A DNA stretch of 64,000 bases from Burkholderiaceae bacterium (lineage in GTDB: Bacteria > Pseudomonadota > Gammaproteobacteria > Burkholderiales > Burkholderiaceae): NCBI GenBank assembly GCA_021166835.1, contig JAJPEN010000026.1:62001-126000 (forward strand), written 5' to 3'. Shown here in pieces: positions 28,515 to 39,125 of this stretch (within the stretch, counting starts at the first letter, position 1; the number at the start of each line of letters is the position of its first letter). A program made the translations under genes and the position numbers. The notes beneath the pieces are model-generated. The model did not search any database, was not told the DNA's origin, and saw nothing but the letters and a program-made list of their open reading frames with translations.

Positions 28515-29250
28515 CACGGCTTCGGCTCCCCTCGAGTCTGAAGTTGCGAATGGCATCGGCGATTCCGGCCGTGCCCGGAAGCGGGCTGCGATATACGTTC
28601 TTCATGCCGCCCACTGCGTCGATCAGGCGGGGCTCGGAATTGCCCACCGCGACGCCCTTGAAGCCCGCGCGGAACAGCGACAGGTCGTTCATCGTGTCGC
28701 CGGCGACCAGCACGGTCGCGGGGTCGAGGCCGAGCGCCTCGACCAGCCGGATCAGCGTCGGCCCTTTCGATACGCCTTTCGGCAGGACGTCGAAGAACCG
28801 GTCGGCCGACAGCAGGCAATCGAAGCCCGCAGCTTCGACCTTCGCGATGCTGTCCGGCGAGAGCAGCGCGGGATCGCAGTCGTAACTGACCCGATGCCGG
28901 AACGGCGTGCCCTGCAGGCGCAGGCCCGGTTCGTTCGCCAGCATCTCGATGACGCGCGCGTTTGCGCCGTTCCACCGGCGAACGATCGGCGCTTCGAGAT
29001 GCTCCACCGGCTCGAGCGTCGCGCCGTCGTAGATCGACGTGCCGACGTCGCCGACGACGTAGTCGGGACGCGGCATCCCGGGCGTGCGGACAAGTCCGGC
29101 CACGAATTCGACGTCGCGGCCGGTGACGAAGATCAGCGTGACGTCGGCGCGCGCGACCAGATGCGAATACAGCGCCCGCCGCTGTTCTTCGCTGCCGCCC
29201 AGGAACGTGCCGTCGAGATCCGTCGCGAGAGTCAGGTTCGGACCCCTCAC
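28423..29250 (-). CDS. HAD phosphatase, probable glucosylglycerol-phosphate phosphatase
   Basis: 275 residues, HAD-IIB (sucrose-phosphatase-like) fold. Catalytic D11-L-D13-G-T, T43 of VTGRD, K162 of KGPT and G184-D185 with N188-D189 are all seen. In halotolerant Pseudomonas and Azotobacter a HAD domain of this type is fused to the front of GgpS; here the two are separate genes in the same order with overlapping ends. Its last ~30 codons read across the ggpS start and look unstructured, so the active domain ends near residue 245. Start GTG 29250 after AAGGAG. It would release free glucosylglycerol. Confidence 0.8.
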   Translation of the reverse strand: MRGPNLTLATDLDGTFLGGSEEQRRALYSHLVARADVTLIFVTGRDVEFVAGLVRTPGMPRPDYVVGDVGTSIYDGATLEPVEHLEAPIVRRWNGANARVIEMLANEPGLRLQGTPFRHRVSYDCDPALLSPDSIAKVEAAGFDCLLSADRFFDVLPKGVSKGPTLIRLVEALGLDPATVLVAGDTMNDLSLFRAGFKGVAVGNSEPRLIDAVGGMKNVYRSPLPGTAGIADAIRNFRLEGSRSREIEEIVAGHRLSPTTERRSADERARLLPEP

Positions 29251-29553
29251 GCGGACGTCGACTCCTTCCGCGCGCGTCCGATCGCCCCGGGAATCTCCGC
29301 CGACGCGGTGCCCCTGGCACCGCCGCCGATCACTGCAATCTGCCGAAATGCCGTCGGTTCGAAATCGTCGTTACGAAACCGCGTGGCTGCTCCGTTTGCA
29401 TTCACGGTAGCCCTCCGCTGGTGTAAGCGACTCGATAGCCACTCGATATTCAGGGAACCGGGAAAACCGTTGCCGGAAGTTTCCCGTTCGAAGGGCCGTA
29501 ACCCTAAAGGCGCTTCCCGATCGCGTCAAGCGCCTCGGCTGCCGCGTCCGCCA
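29251..29553. other. 303-bp intergenic stretch upstream of ggpP
   Basis: No convincing gene on either strand. It must hold the promoter of the ggpP-ggpS pair, transcribed on the minus strand, and the 3' flank of xerD. I see no clear terminator hairpin with a T run and no repeated operator. Confidence 0.5.
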
Positions 29554-30468
29554 TCATCCCCGCGGATGGTGCTGCGCATGCAGCGTCTTCAACCGCTCGC
29601 GCGCGACGTGCGTGTAGATCTGCGTCGTCGAGATGTCCGCGTGGCCCAGCAGCATCTGCACGACCCGCAGGTCGGCGCCATGGTTCAGCAGATGCGTGGC
29701 GAACGCGTGCCGCAGCGTGTGCGGCGACAGCGGCGCGTGCACTTCGGCCACGCGCGCGTAGCGCTTGACCAGCGTCCAGAACATCTGCCGTGTCATCGGT
29801 CCGCCGCGCTGCGTGACGAACAGCGCATCGGCGGCGCGCGCGCCGAGCAGCTCGGGCCGGGCCTGGCGCAGATAGCGCACGATCCACTCGCGCGCCTCCT
29901 CGCCCAGCGGCACCAGCCGCTCCTTGTCGCCCTTGCCGACGACGCGCACCACGCCTTCGTTCAGCGCGACGCGCACGGTATCCAGCCCGACCAGCTCGCT
30001 CACGCGCAATCCCGTCGCGTACATCGTCTCGAGCATCGCGCGGTCGCGCAGTCCGAGCGCGGCCTCGACGTCGGGCGCGGCCAGCAGCATCTCGACCTGT
30101 CGCTCGGAGAGCGCGTTCGGGAAGCGCGGCGGCTGGCGCGCCGAACGGATGTGCAGCGTGGGATCGTCGTCGCGCACCCGCTCGCGAACCAGGTAGCGGT
30201 AGAAACGGCGAAAGACGGTGAGGCGGCGATTGCTGGTCGACGGACGCGAGGCGGCGTGGCGCGCCGCGATGTAGTCCTGCAGGTCCGTCGCGCTCGCCTC
30301 GTGCAGCGCCGCGCGCGCGGGGTCGGCGAGCCACGCGGCGAGCGCCGCGAGATCGCGCCGGTAGGCGGCGAGCGTGTTGCGCGACAGCCCGTCCTCGAGC
30401 CAGACGGCGTCGCAGAACGCGTCGATCCAGCGCGCGGCGGCCTCGGGCGGGTCGCGCGGCGCGCTCAC
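29554..30468 (-). CDS. xerD: tyrosine recombinase XerD
   Basis: 304-residue chromosome-dimer resolution recombinase acting at dif with XerC. All catalytic residues are visible: R155 (TGLRVSEL), K179 (GKGDKERLVPL), H250 and R253 (SPHTLRHAFATHLL), H276 (LLGHADISTTQIY) and Y285. The N-terminal SAM-like domain includes LSRNTLAAYRRDL. GTG start at 30468 overlaps the upstream stop by four bases. It is housekeeping, not an element integrase. Confidence 0.94.
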   Translation of the reverse strand: MSAPRDPPEAAARWIDAFCDAVWLEDGLSRNTLAAYRRDLAALAAWLADPARAALHEASATDLQDYIAARHAASRPSTSNRRLTVFRRFYRYLVRERVRDDDPTLHIRSARQPPRFPNALSERQVEMLLAAPDVEAALGLRDRAMLETMYATGLRVSELVGLDTVRVALNEGVVRVVGKGDKERLVPLGEEAREWIVRYLRQARPELLGARAADALFVTQRGGPMTRQMFWTLVKRYARVAEVHAPLSPHTLRHAFATHLLNHGADLRVVQMLLGHADISTTQIYTHVARERLKTLHAQHHPRG

Positions 30469-31082
30469 GTGCCGCGGTTTCCGGTCGCGTCCTTCGGCGG
30501 CGGAAGTCCGAGCAGCGCGCGCCCGAGCGCGGCATCGAGCGGGCGCTCGCCGATGAAGGCGCGCAGCAGCGCATCGAACAGGTCGCCGCCGGGCGCCTCG
30601 GCGGCGAGCGCCCGGCCGCCCACGCTCACGCGAATCGATCCGCCGATCGCGTCGACGTCCACGCGATCGCCCTTCCGCAGACGTTCGAGTGCGACGAGCG
30701 GTTCGAGCAGGCGCGCGAGCCGCGGCTGCAGCAGCGCGAAAGCCTCTTCGCCCATGTTCGCGCGCATCGCCGCGACGATGCGTTCGACGACCCAGTCGGT
30801 GGACAGTGCGGCGAGCATCGTCAGCGACAGCCGGCGCGGGCCGGGTTGCCCGAGAAGCGCCTGCGCCTGCGAAGACGGACGCGCGACGTACAGCGCAGCG
30901 ACGTAGGTGCGCACGACGTACAGCGTGCGCTCGCCGGCGCCGTTCAACTGCAGCAGCGCACCGCCCAGTTCGATCGAGTCGTCCAGCTCGACGCCGGCGA
31001 CCTCGGCCGCGCGCGCGGGCACAGCGAACATCGCGAGCGCCGCCACGAGCGCGATCGCCGCACCTGTGCCCGAAGCCTTCAT
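30465..31082 (-). CDS. chalcone isomerase-like periplasmic protein
   Basis: 205 residues with a signal peptide (about 1-25, ARA-AEVAG). The mature part AEVAGVELDDSIELGGALLQLNGAGERTLYVVRTYVAALYV is the recognisable front of the bacterial chalcone-isomerase-like family, followed by RRLSLTMLAALSTDWVVERI. Such proteins probably bind fatty acids or other hydrophobic ligands rather than chalcones. Overlaps the xerD start by four bases, so the pair is cotranscribed. Confidence 0.85.
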   Translation of the reverse strand: MKASGTGAAIALVAALAMFAVPARAAEVAGVELDDSIELGGALLQLNGAGERTLYVVRTYVAALYVARPSSQAQALLGQPGPRRLSLTMLAALSTDWVVERIVAAMRANMGEEAFALLQPRLARLLEPLVALERLRKGDRVDVDAIGGSIRVSVGGRALAAEAPGGDLFDALLRAFIGERPLDAALGRALLGLPPPKDATGNRGT

Positions 31083-31172
31083 GGGCGGCGACTATAACGC
31101 GAGCGACCGCAGGCGCACGCGCGAATCGCCCGGAATCGGCGCGACCCGGCCGAGCTATACACTGCAGCGGCC

Positions 31173-32090
31173 ATGAATCCGGTTACCGCGCTGTTCCCCG
31201 ATCTCGCGCTGATCGCCATCGGCCAGCTGCTGCTGCGCTCGCTGGTGCGCGAGCGCGGCGTCTGGAACGGGCTCGAGAAGCTGATCTACTACGTGCTGTT
31301 CCCGGCGCTGCTGTTCGACACGATCCTGCATATGCGCCTCGAGCTGTCGACGGCGCTGCCGGCGGTCGTCGTCGCGCTGGCGGCGGTCGGCGTGGGCATC
31401 GGCCTCGGCTGGCTCGCGCGCCCGCTGCTCGATCCGGAACCCGCGCGTTTCGCCGCCGGCGTGCAGTGCGCGTTCCGCTTCAATTCGTACGTGATGCTGG
31501 CGCTGTCGCAACGCATCGGCGGCGACGCCGGGCTGTCGCTGGCGGCGATCCTGATCGGCGTGAGCGTGCCGGTGGTGAATTTCGCGGCGGTGATCCCGCT
31601 CGCGCGGCATGCGCAGAGCCGGCTCGGCGTCGAGCTGGCGCGCAATCCGCTGATCCTCGCCACGCTTGCCGGCCTCGTCGGCCACGCGCTCGGGCTGCGC
31701 CTGCCCGCACCGGTCGAGGCGACGCTCGGCCGCCTGGGCGGCGCATCGATCGCGCTCGGGTTGCTCGCGGTCGGCGCGGGCCTGCAGCTCGACGCGTTGC
31801 GCGGCCGCTGGAACGAGTCGCGATCGACGCTCGCGCTCGGCGGCTGGATCACCGCGGTGAAGATGCTCGCGATGCCGGCCGCGGCCTTCGCGCTCTCGTC
31901 GCTGCTCGGGCTCGACGCGCCGAGCCGCACGATCGTCGTGCTCTACGCGGCGATGCCGACCGCGCCGTCGGCCTACATCCTGGCGGCGCGCATGGGCGGC
32001 GATGCGTCGTTCACCGCGCTGCTGATGACGGTGTCGATGCTCATCGCGGCCGTGACGCTGCCGCTGTGGCTCGCCGCGCTCGTCGCCTGA
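31173..32090 (+). CDS. AEC family transporter
   Basis: 305-residue inner-membrane transporter of the auxin efflux carrier family, about ten membrane segments in two inverted halves. LIYYVLFPALLFDTIL at about 34-49 and the late VVLYAAMPTAPSAYILAARMGGD are typical of bacterial AEC (malonate/MdcF-like) members. Substrate unknown, perhaps organic or amino acids. Stands alone, divergent from the chalcone isomerase-like gene. Confidence 0.88.
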   Translation: MNPVTALFPDLALIAIGQLLLRSLVRERGVWNGLEKLIYYVLFPALLFDTILHMRLELSTALPAVVVALAAVGVGIGLGWLARPLLDPEPARFAAGVQCAFRFNSYVMLALSQRIGGDAGLSLAAILIGVSVPVVNFAAVIPLARHAQSRLGVELARNPLILATLAGLVGHALGLRLPAPVEATLGRLGGASIALGLLAVGAGLQLDALRGRWNESRSTLALGGWITAVKMLAMPAAAFALSSLLGLDAPSRTIVVLYAAMPTAPSAYILAARMGGDASFTALLMTVSMLIAAVTLPLWLAALVA

Positions 32091-32103
32091 TCCGGCCCTT
32101 GAG

Positions 32104-32132
32104 CGGCCCCTGACCGGCCCCTGACCGGCCCC
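32104..32132. repeat. 11-bp tandem repeat between convergent genes
   Basis: CGGCCCCTGAC occurs twice head to tail, followed by a third partial unit CGGCCCC, in the short gap between the AEC transporter and the TonB receptor gene ends. Confidence 0.6.
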
Positions 32133-32155
32133 GTTCCCGTCGCGCTCGCTCCGCT

Positions 32156-34702
32156 CTAGAAGCGATAGGCAAGTTCCGCGTAGACGGTGCGCCCGGGCTG
32201 CCGCGTGGACACGAAATACTCGCGGTCGAACAGGTTGTCGACGGCGAGGCTGACCCGCCAGTTCCGGTCGAAGGACCAGCCGACGCGCGCGCTGTACACG
32301 GTGTAGCTGTCGTAGGACCCGAAGACGCCCTCGACGACGTCGCGGTTCAGGTCGTCGCCCGACGCGAAGACGTGATCGACGTGGCGCGCGACGAAGAGCC
32401 CCGACCACTGCCCCAGCTGGTACTCGAGGCCGGCCGACCAGATCGTGCGCGGCACGTCGGTGAGCTTCTTGCCGACCATCGCTGGCTGCGTGTCGTTGCG
32501 GCTGATCTCGTAGCGGAACTGGTGCGTGAGCGCGCCGAAGGCGCGCAGCCCGGCGACCGGCGTGGGCCAGTGCACGCCCGCCTCGATGCCGTCGACGTCG
32601 GCCTCGCCGACGTTCTCCGCGCGCGTTCGCGTCATCAGCGGCGTGCTCGTGGACAGCGTGCGGCGATAGACGAGGTCCTCGAGCCGCTGCCGATACAGCG
32701 TGACCGACGCGCGCGCGTCGCGCGCCAGCTTCAGGTCGGCGCCGACCTCGAAGGCGCGCACCCGCTCGGGCTCGAGCGCGGGCGAAGGCTCGTAGACCAG
32801 CGTGGGACCGCCGGTGCGCACGACGGTGAGGCCGTAGAGGTCGAACAGCGACGGCGGCCGGAAACCCGTTCCGTACGACGTGCGCAGCGACACCCAGGGC
32901 TGCACGGCCCAGACGAGCGCGAGCTTCGGGCTGAACTGGTCGAAGCTGCGCTCGTCGTAACGCTGGTCGAAGGTGGGCGCGACGTTCTGCAATGCGTGCC
33001 CGCGCACCTCGAAGCGGTCGTAGCGGCCGCCGATATACCCCGTCAGGCCCGCGGCCAGATCGTGCTCGCTCTGCACGAAGAGAGCCAGGTTGTGCGCGCG
33101 CCCTCCGTCGGCGTTTCGCACGGCCGTGCGGCTGTCGACATCGCGCCAGTCGGACAGTTCGCGCGTCTTGCGATCGAGCGTGCTGCGGTTCAGCGATACG
33201 CCGCCGACCAGCGACCACGCGGACGACATCGGCGTGCGCAGCGTGGCTTCGGCGTCGATGCGGCGGTTCGGCTGGTCGGTGAGGTTGCCGACGCCCGAAC
33301 CGTAGGTGGCACCCGCATCGGCCTGCGCGAAGAACAGGTTGTGCTGCAGCGTGCCGATCTGCGCGCGCAACTCGCTGCCGCCTTCGAGCCGGTGTTCGGC
33401 CCGCAGGAAGACGCGGCGATCGCGCTCGCCGGCCGGCGTGGCGGTGAACCAGTCGGTCTGCGCCAGCGACAGGCGTCGCGTGACGCCCGCGTCGCCGAAG
33501 GAGACGCTTCCGGCATACACCGGCGCGCCGGCAGCGTCGGTGAGGAAACTGTGCGGCTGCGAGTAGCCGACCGAGTAATCGGCCCAGCCGAGCCCGCCGA
33601 CCAGCTTCGTCGCCGGCGACAGAGAGTAGTGCAGGCTCAATTGCGCGCTGGTCTGCGACCACGGCCGCGCGCCCTGCAGTCCGACCCAGTAGCGCGGCGT
33701 ACCGTCGGGATCGCGGGTGGGCCGCACGCCGGTGACGGGAACCACGGGAGGAGCGGCCGTACGCGGCAGCGACTTCACGAGATAGCTGCTGTCCGGATCG
33801 CCTTCGCTTTCGCGGTATGCCACCGACAGCGACACGCCGAGCCCACCCTCGTAGCGCTTGCGGTGGATGATCGCGCCGCCGCGCTGCCCGAGGTTGCCGA
33901 CGCCCGCACGCACCTCGGTCAGCGGATCGTCGGGACTGCCGGTGACGAAGTTGACGACCCCGCCCATGGCGGCGCCGCCGTACAGGGCGGAATAGGGCCC
34001 GCGAACGACTTCCACGCGCTCGACGCTGTCCAGCGGAATGCCGACGACGTTGATGCCGCCGGTCAGCGCGTTGTTCACCGGCTGGCCGTCGATCATCACC
34101 AGCGTGCGCGGCGTGCGCGGGATTCCGCGCAGCGACAGCACGCCCTGGCCGGTGCCCGGGAAGTTGTTCCCCATGGCCGCGCCGCGGATGTACAGCCCCG
34201 GCACGTCGGCCAGCGCATCGCCCAGACGCGCCGGGGCGCGCTGCTCGAGCTCGGCCGAATCGACGACCGTCACGCTGGCCGGCGCGCCGAGCGCCTCGGC
34301 CGGCGAGCGCGTGGCCGTGACGACCACCGATTCGAGCGCCCGGTCGTCGGCACGGGGCGGCTCACCGGCCGGGCGCGCGCCGGGCGAGGCCCCCTCGCCG
34401 GGCGAGGCTCTCTCGCCGGGCGCCGCCTTCCCGGCCTGCGCGAACGCGGAAGTCGGCACGGCCAACACGACGCATAGCACCGCTGCGGCGGTCGCCGCCG
34501 CAGCGCGCAGGGCGACGAAAAGCGGAACGCGGCGAGGGGAAACGGCAACGCCACGGAACTTCGCGTTCCGCGATCTCCGTTCCCGCGGTTGCGCGGGATT
34601 CGCGTCGGCAGCCACACTCGGGAGATCCGCCGAGACGTCCCGGGACCAGGGACGACCGTAGACGTGAGCCCTGCGGAGCCCCGAAGCAGAAAACAGATTC
34701 AT
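32156..34702 (-). CDS. TonB-dependent outer-membrane receptor
   Basis: About 848 residues. The signal region ends near AFAQA; a TonB box-like stretch LESVVVTATRSPAE follows; the plug domain runs to about 260 (SVTVVDSAELEQRAP, GNLGQRGG); a 22-strand barrel ends in the terminal phenylalanine (VYAELAYRF). The fold matches BtuB/FepA-type receptors for vitamin, siderophore or metal chelates; the ligand is not readable. The leader between residue 1 and the hydrophobic signal is long (about 60 residues), so a later start is possible. Divergent from nirS across a region with a DNR/FNR-like box, so it may respond to oxygen or nitric oxide. Confidence 0.88.
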   Translation of the reverse strand: MNLFSASGLRRAHVYGRPWSRDVSADLPSVAADANPAQPRERRSRNAKFRGVAVSPRRVPLFVALRAAAATAAAVLCVVLAVPTSAFAQAGKAAPGERASPGEGASPGARPAGEPPRADDRALESVVVTATRSPAEALGAPASVTVVDSAELEQRAPARLGDALADVPGLYIRGAAMGNNFPGTGQGVLSLRGIPRTPRTLVMIDGQPVNNALTGGINVVGIPLDSVERVEVVRGPYSALYGGAAMGGVVNFVTGSPDDPLTEVRAGVGNLGQRGGAIIHRKRYEGGLGVSLSVAYRESEGDPDSSYLVKSLPRTAAPPVVPVTGVRPTRDPDGTPRYWVGLQGARPWSQTSAQLSLHYSLSPATKLVGGLGWADYSVGYSQPHSFLTDAAGAPVYAGSVSFGDAGVTRRLSLAQTDWFTATPAGERDRRVFLRAEHRLEGGSELRAQIGTLQHNLFFAQADAGATYGSGVGNLTDQPNRRIDAEATLRTPMSSAWSLVGGVSLNRSTLDRKTRELSDWRDVDSRTAVRNADGGRAHNLALFVQSEHDLAAGLTGYIGGRYDRFEVRGHALQNVAPTFDQRYDERSFDQFSPKLALVWAVQPWVSLRTSYGTGFRPPSLFDLYGLTVVRTGGPTLVYEPSPALEPERVRAFEVGADLKLARDARASVTLYRQRLEDLVYRRTLSTSTPLMTRTRAENVGEADVDGIEAGVHWPTPVAGLRAFGALTHQFRYEISRNDTQPAMVGKKLTDVPRTIWSAGLEYQLGQWSGLFVARHVDHVFASGDDLNRDVVEGVFGSYDSYTVYSARVGWSFDRNWRVSLAVDNLFDREYFVSTRQPGRTVYAELAYRF

Positions 34703-34765
34703 TCGCAATCGCTCGTCGTTCTTTCGCGTCGGTGCGCATTGTCGTGTTGCAATGCAGCGCAACCG

Positions 34766-36590
<1,825 letters not shown>

Positions 36591-36609
36591 TCACGGGAGA
36601 AGCGAAGCG

Positions 36610-36930
36610 ATGAAGGGTTCCCTCTGGATGGGCCTGGCGGCCGCTGCGGCGATCGCCACCGTCTCGGCGCCGGCCATGGCCGATGTCGCGATGGCGAAGA
36701 AGTACAACTGCACCGCGTGCCACGCGGTCGACAAGAAGCTCGTCGGCCCGGCGTACCAGGACGTCGCCAAGAAATACCAGGGCGACAAGACCGCGGAGGC
36801 GAAACTCATCGAGAAAGTGAAGAAAGGCGGCTCCGGCGTCTGGGGCGCGGTGCCGATGCCGCCGAACCCGAACGTTCCCGATGCCGACGTGAAGGCGCTG
36901 GTCGAATGGATTCTCGCCGGGGCGAAGTAA
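36610..36930 (+). CDS. cytochrome c551-type electron donor
   Basis: 106-residue periplasmic monoheme cytochrome. Signal peptide 1-24 (PAMA-DVA); heme site C34-T-A-C37-H38; axial methionine M83 in PMPPN. It follows nirS by 19 bases with its own ribosome-binding site and most likely feeds electrons to NirS, the role of NirM (c551) in Pseudomonas. NirC is a second possibility and cannot be excluded by sequence reading. Confidence 0.9.
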   Translation: MKGSLWMGLAAAAAIATVSAPAMADVAMAKKYNCTACHAVDKKLVGPAYQDVAKKYQGDKTAEAKLIEKVKKGGSGVWGAVPMPPNPNVPDADVKALVEWILAGAK

Positions 36931-38231
36931 GCCGGCGCGATCCTCGATCGGAACAGGGCGACCCGAAGGGGCCGCCCTCGTTGGAACAGGGCGACCCCGA
37001 CGGGTCGCCCTTTTTCTTTGGTTCGCACCGGGGCGCGTGCAGCGGCGCCTTCCCGCTCCGCGCGGCCGGGCGTACGGCCGTTGCCTCGGCGCTGCTCGCG
37101 CTGGCCGCGGCCAGCGCGCTGGGCGACACCGACGCCGATGGTCGCCGATCGGGCGCCACGTCCGAAGCGTCCGCCACCGTCGTCGTGCTCGCCTCCGCCG
37201 ATGCATCGCGTCTGCGCGCGCTCGATTGCGCCGACGGGCGCGAGGTCGCATCGTTTCTGTTGCCGTCGGCCGCGACGTCGGTCGCGCCCGCGCCGAAGGA
37301 CGACAGCGCACTCGTCGCCTCGGGCGCGCAGCTGCTACGTCTGCAACTGCCGGCCTTCGCGCCGGCCGCGCGCGTGACGCTCGATCTCGCCGCCACCTCG
37401 CTCGTGGCGGCCGGCGGAGCCGACGCCGTCGTGCTCGCGGGCGGGTCCGGCCAGACGCCGTTGTCGGCGCGCGATCCGGAAACGCTTGCGTCGCTGCACG
37501 AGTACCCGCTCGACGACGGCCGACGCGCGATCGTCTCCTCGATCATCGATCGCCCGCGGCGATCGCGCATCGTCGTCGCGTTCTCCGATCTCGACGAGAT
37601 CTGGGAGATCGACTACCGCCGCGATGCGCCGCCGGTGCTGCGCGGGCTCGTGCACGACTATCGGATGCGCGAAGCCGTCGAATTGCCCGGGCGCTTCACG
37701 CCGCGCGCTTTCGTGGTTCCCGGTGCGACGCGCGCGCTGGTCGGCGGCAGTGCGCCGCATGAAGTGCTGCGCATCGACGCATCGGGCGCGCTCGGCGTGC
37801 TGAACCTGGACGTGCGCCGTGAGATCGAGCGCCCGCCGGTCGGCGCAGTTCCGGCCCCCGAGCGGATTGCCGCCTGGCAGGGCGAAGCTTCCCGCGGCTG
37901 GGTGCTCGCCGACGAAGGCGCACCGGCGTTGCGCGTGCTCGATGGCGCCTCGTGGAAACTCGTCGAGCCGATCATGATGGAAGGCGAGGTGCTGGCGATC
38001 CGGGCACTCGAAGACGGAAGCGTGCTGGCGGCGCTCGCTCTGCCGAATGCGATCTCGTTGGTGCGCCTGGACGTGGAGCTACGCCGTACACGCGAGGTCA
38101 GCCACGGCGCCTTGCAGGGCGTCGGGCCGTATCGCTTCGTACCGGGCACGAACGGGTGCTTTGCGCTCGTCGATGCCGAAAACCACTGGATTTCAGGCGT
38201 CGCCGCACGGGCGAAGCGATCCGGCTCCTGA
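36906..38231 (+). CDS. heme d1-type beta-propeller protein (NirF/NirS-like), start uncertain
   Basis: Periplasmic-looking propeller of the cytochrome d1 family without a c-heme. Recognisable are FSDLDEIWEIDYR, RGLVHDYRMREAVELPGRFTPRAF and LNLDVRREIERP, which occur in d1-domain proteins; one histidine remains in LVHDYRM. NirF acts in heme d1 synthesis, so such a role is inferred. The start is a problem: ATG 36906 lies inside the cytochrome gene and would be read through the terminator at 36988-37015. After the terminator a signal-like segment (TAVASALLALAAASA) appears but no ATG or GTG precedes it. True translation may begin near 37020 at an unusual codon. Confidence 0.65.
   Translation: MDSRRGEVSRRDPRSEQGDPKGPPSLEQGDPDGSPFFFGSHRGACSGAFPLRAAGRTAVASALLALAAASALGDTDADGRRSGATSEASATVVVLASADASRLRALDCADGREVASFLLPSAATSVAPAPKDDSALVASGAQLLRLQLPAFAPAARVTLDLAATSLVAAGGADAVVLAGGSGQTPLSARDPETLASLHEYPLDDGRRAIVSSIIDRPRRSRIVVAFSDLDEIWEIDYRRDAPPVLRGLVHDYRMREAVELPGRFTPRAFVVPGATRALVGGSAPHEVLRIDASGALGVLNLDVRREIERPPVGAVPAPERIAAWQGEASRGWVLADEGAPALRVLDGASWKLVEPIMMEGEVLAIRALEDGSVLAALALPNAISLVRLDVELRRTREVSHGALQGVGPYRFVPGTNGCFALVDAENHWISGVAARAKRSGS
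36988..37015 (+). terminator. rho-independent terminator after the c551 gene
   Basis: Perfect ten-base stem AGGGCGACCC / GGGTCGCCCT with loop CGAC, followed by TTTTCTTT. It should end the nirS-c551 transcript. A partial copy of the left arm occurs just upstream (near 36955). Confidence 0.85.
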
Positions 38232-38285
38232 TGCCGGCCAGGTGCACCCGCAAACAGCACCGGGGCGCAGCTGATTACGCCTTAT

Positions 38286-38354
38286 CGCGCTGCAAGACAC
38301 TGCATTTTTGACTCCGCAAACCGCTTCGCGCGCGGAAACGCCGTACCTCGCAGC
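38286..38354 (+). repeat. dispersed ~70-bp extragenic repeat, copy B
   Basis: Partner of the repeat at 5331-5399, opposite orientation. It lies between the converging ends of the d1-propeller gene and the CRP/FNR regulator. Its core TTCGCGCGCGGAA is self-complementary and could form a hairpin. Confidence 0.6.
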
Positions 38355-38392
38355 GCTTGAGATCTTGAGCGGGTAGGGCCCACGGGCCGGCC

Positions 38393-39085
38393 TCAGGCCA
38401 GAAACGCGCGCAGCCGCTCCGGGTCGAGGATCATGATCTCGGCGCCCTTCACCGTGATCAACTTCTCGTGGCTCAGCTCGCCGAGGATGCGCGAGAAATG
38501 CTCCGGCGTGAGGTTCAGGCGCGACGCGATGACGCCCTTGCTCGTGTCGAGCACGATGCGGATCGGCGCCGCCGGTTCGGTCTGCTGCTCGATGTCGCGC
38601 AGCAGGTAGCCGATCACGCGCTGCATTCCCGAGCGCAACGAATACGCCTCGACGTCGTGCACGAGGCCGACCAGGCGCCGGCTCAGGCCGGCGAGCATCA
38701 TCCGCGCCAGGCGCCGGTCGCGCATCAGCTCGCCGTCGAGCGTCGCCTTCGAGATGTGCAGCAGCAGCGAGTCGGCCAGGCATTCGGCGTTCACCGGATA
38801 CGGTCGATCGAGGAACATCGCGGCCTCGCCGAAGGACTGGCCCGGTCCGAGGATCTCGATGACCTTCTCGGTGCCCTGCGGCGACACGAAGCCGAGCTTC
38901 ACGCGACCGTAGACGACGACGTGGAAGCCCACGCAGGGCTCGCCGCGGCGAAACAGGATGCGCCCCTTCGGGATGCGCAGCTCGGTCGTGCCCGTCGCGA
39001 TCCGGTCGAGATCCTCGGTGCCCAATTCGTGGAACAGCGCGAGGTTCGCGAGGAACGTCCGGGTCATCACTTTCGGGGCGCGCAC
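38393..39085 (-). CDS. CRP/FNR family transcriptional regulator (DNR-like)
   Basis: 230 residues. N-terminal cyclic-nucleotide-type sensor fold (about 20-130; GRVKLGFVSPQGTEKVIEILGPGQSFGEAAMF), long dimer helix, and a C-terminal helix-turn-helix with TSKGVIASRLNLTPEHFSRILGELSHEKLI (recognition helix about 192-206, E and S/R contacts of the FNR type). It lacks the N-terminal cysteine cluster of FNR, so it fits DNR/NNR, the nitric-oxide-responsive regulators of denitrification. GTG 39085 follows GAGGAAA. A candidate target box lies upstream of nirS. Confidence 0.87.
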   Translation of the reverse strand: MRAPKVMTRTFLANLALFHELGTEDLDRIATGTTELRIPKGRILFRRGEPCVGFHVVVYGRVKLGFVSPQGTEKVIEILGPGQSFGEAAMFLDRPYPVNAECLADSLLLHISKATLDGELMRDRRLARMMLAGLSRRLVGLVHDVEAYSLRSGMQRVIGYLLRDIEQQTEPAAPIRIVLDTSKGVIASRLNLTPEHFSRILGELSHEKLITVKGAEIMILDPERLRAFLA

Positions 39086-39125
39086 GGGTTCCGGTTTCCT
39101 CGCTGGGGTTTCGTGAAGGGGGCTC

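Noticed and set aside
29554..30468. Tyrosine recombinase as integrase of a mobile element
   Set aside because: Catalytic residues, length and neighbours fit housekeeping XerD; no att-like repeats or element genes surround it.
38314..38325. TTGACTCCGCAA as a second FNR/DNR box
   Set aside because: The right half-site does not match, it lies between two converging gene ends, and it is explained as part of the dispersed repeat.
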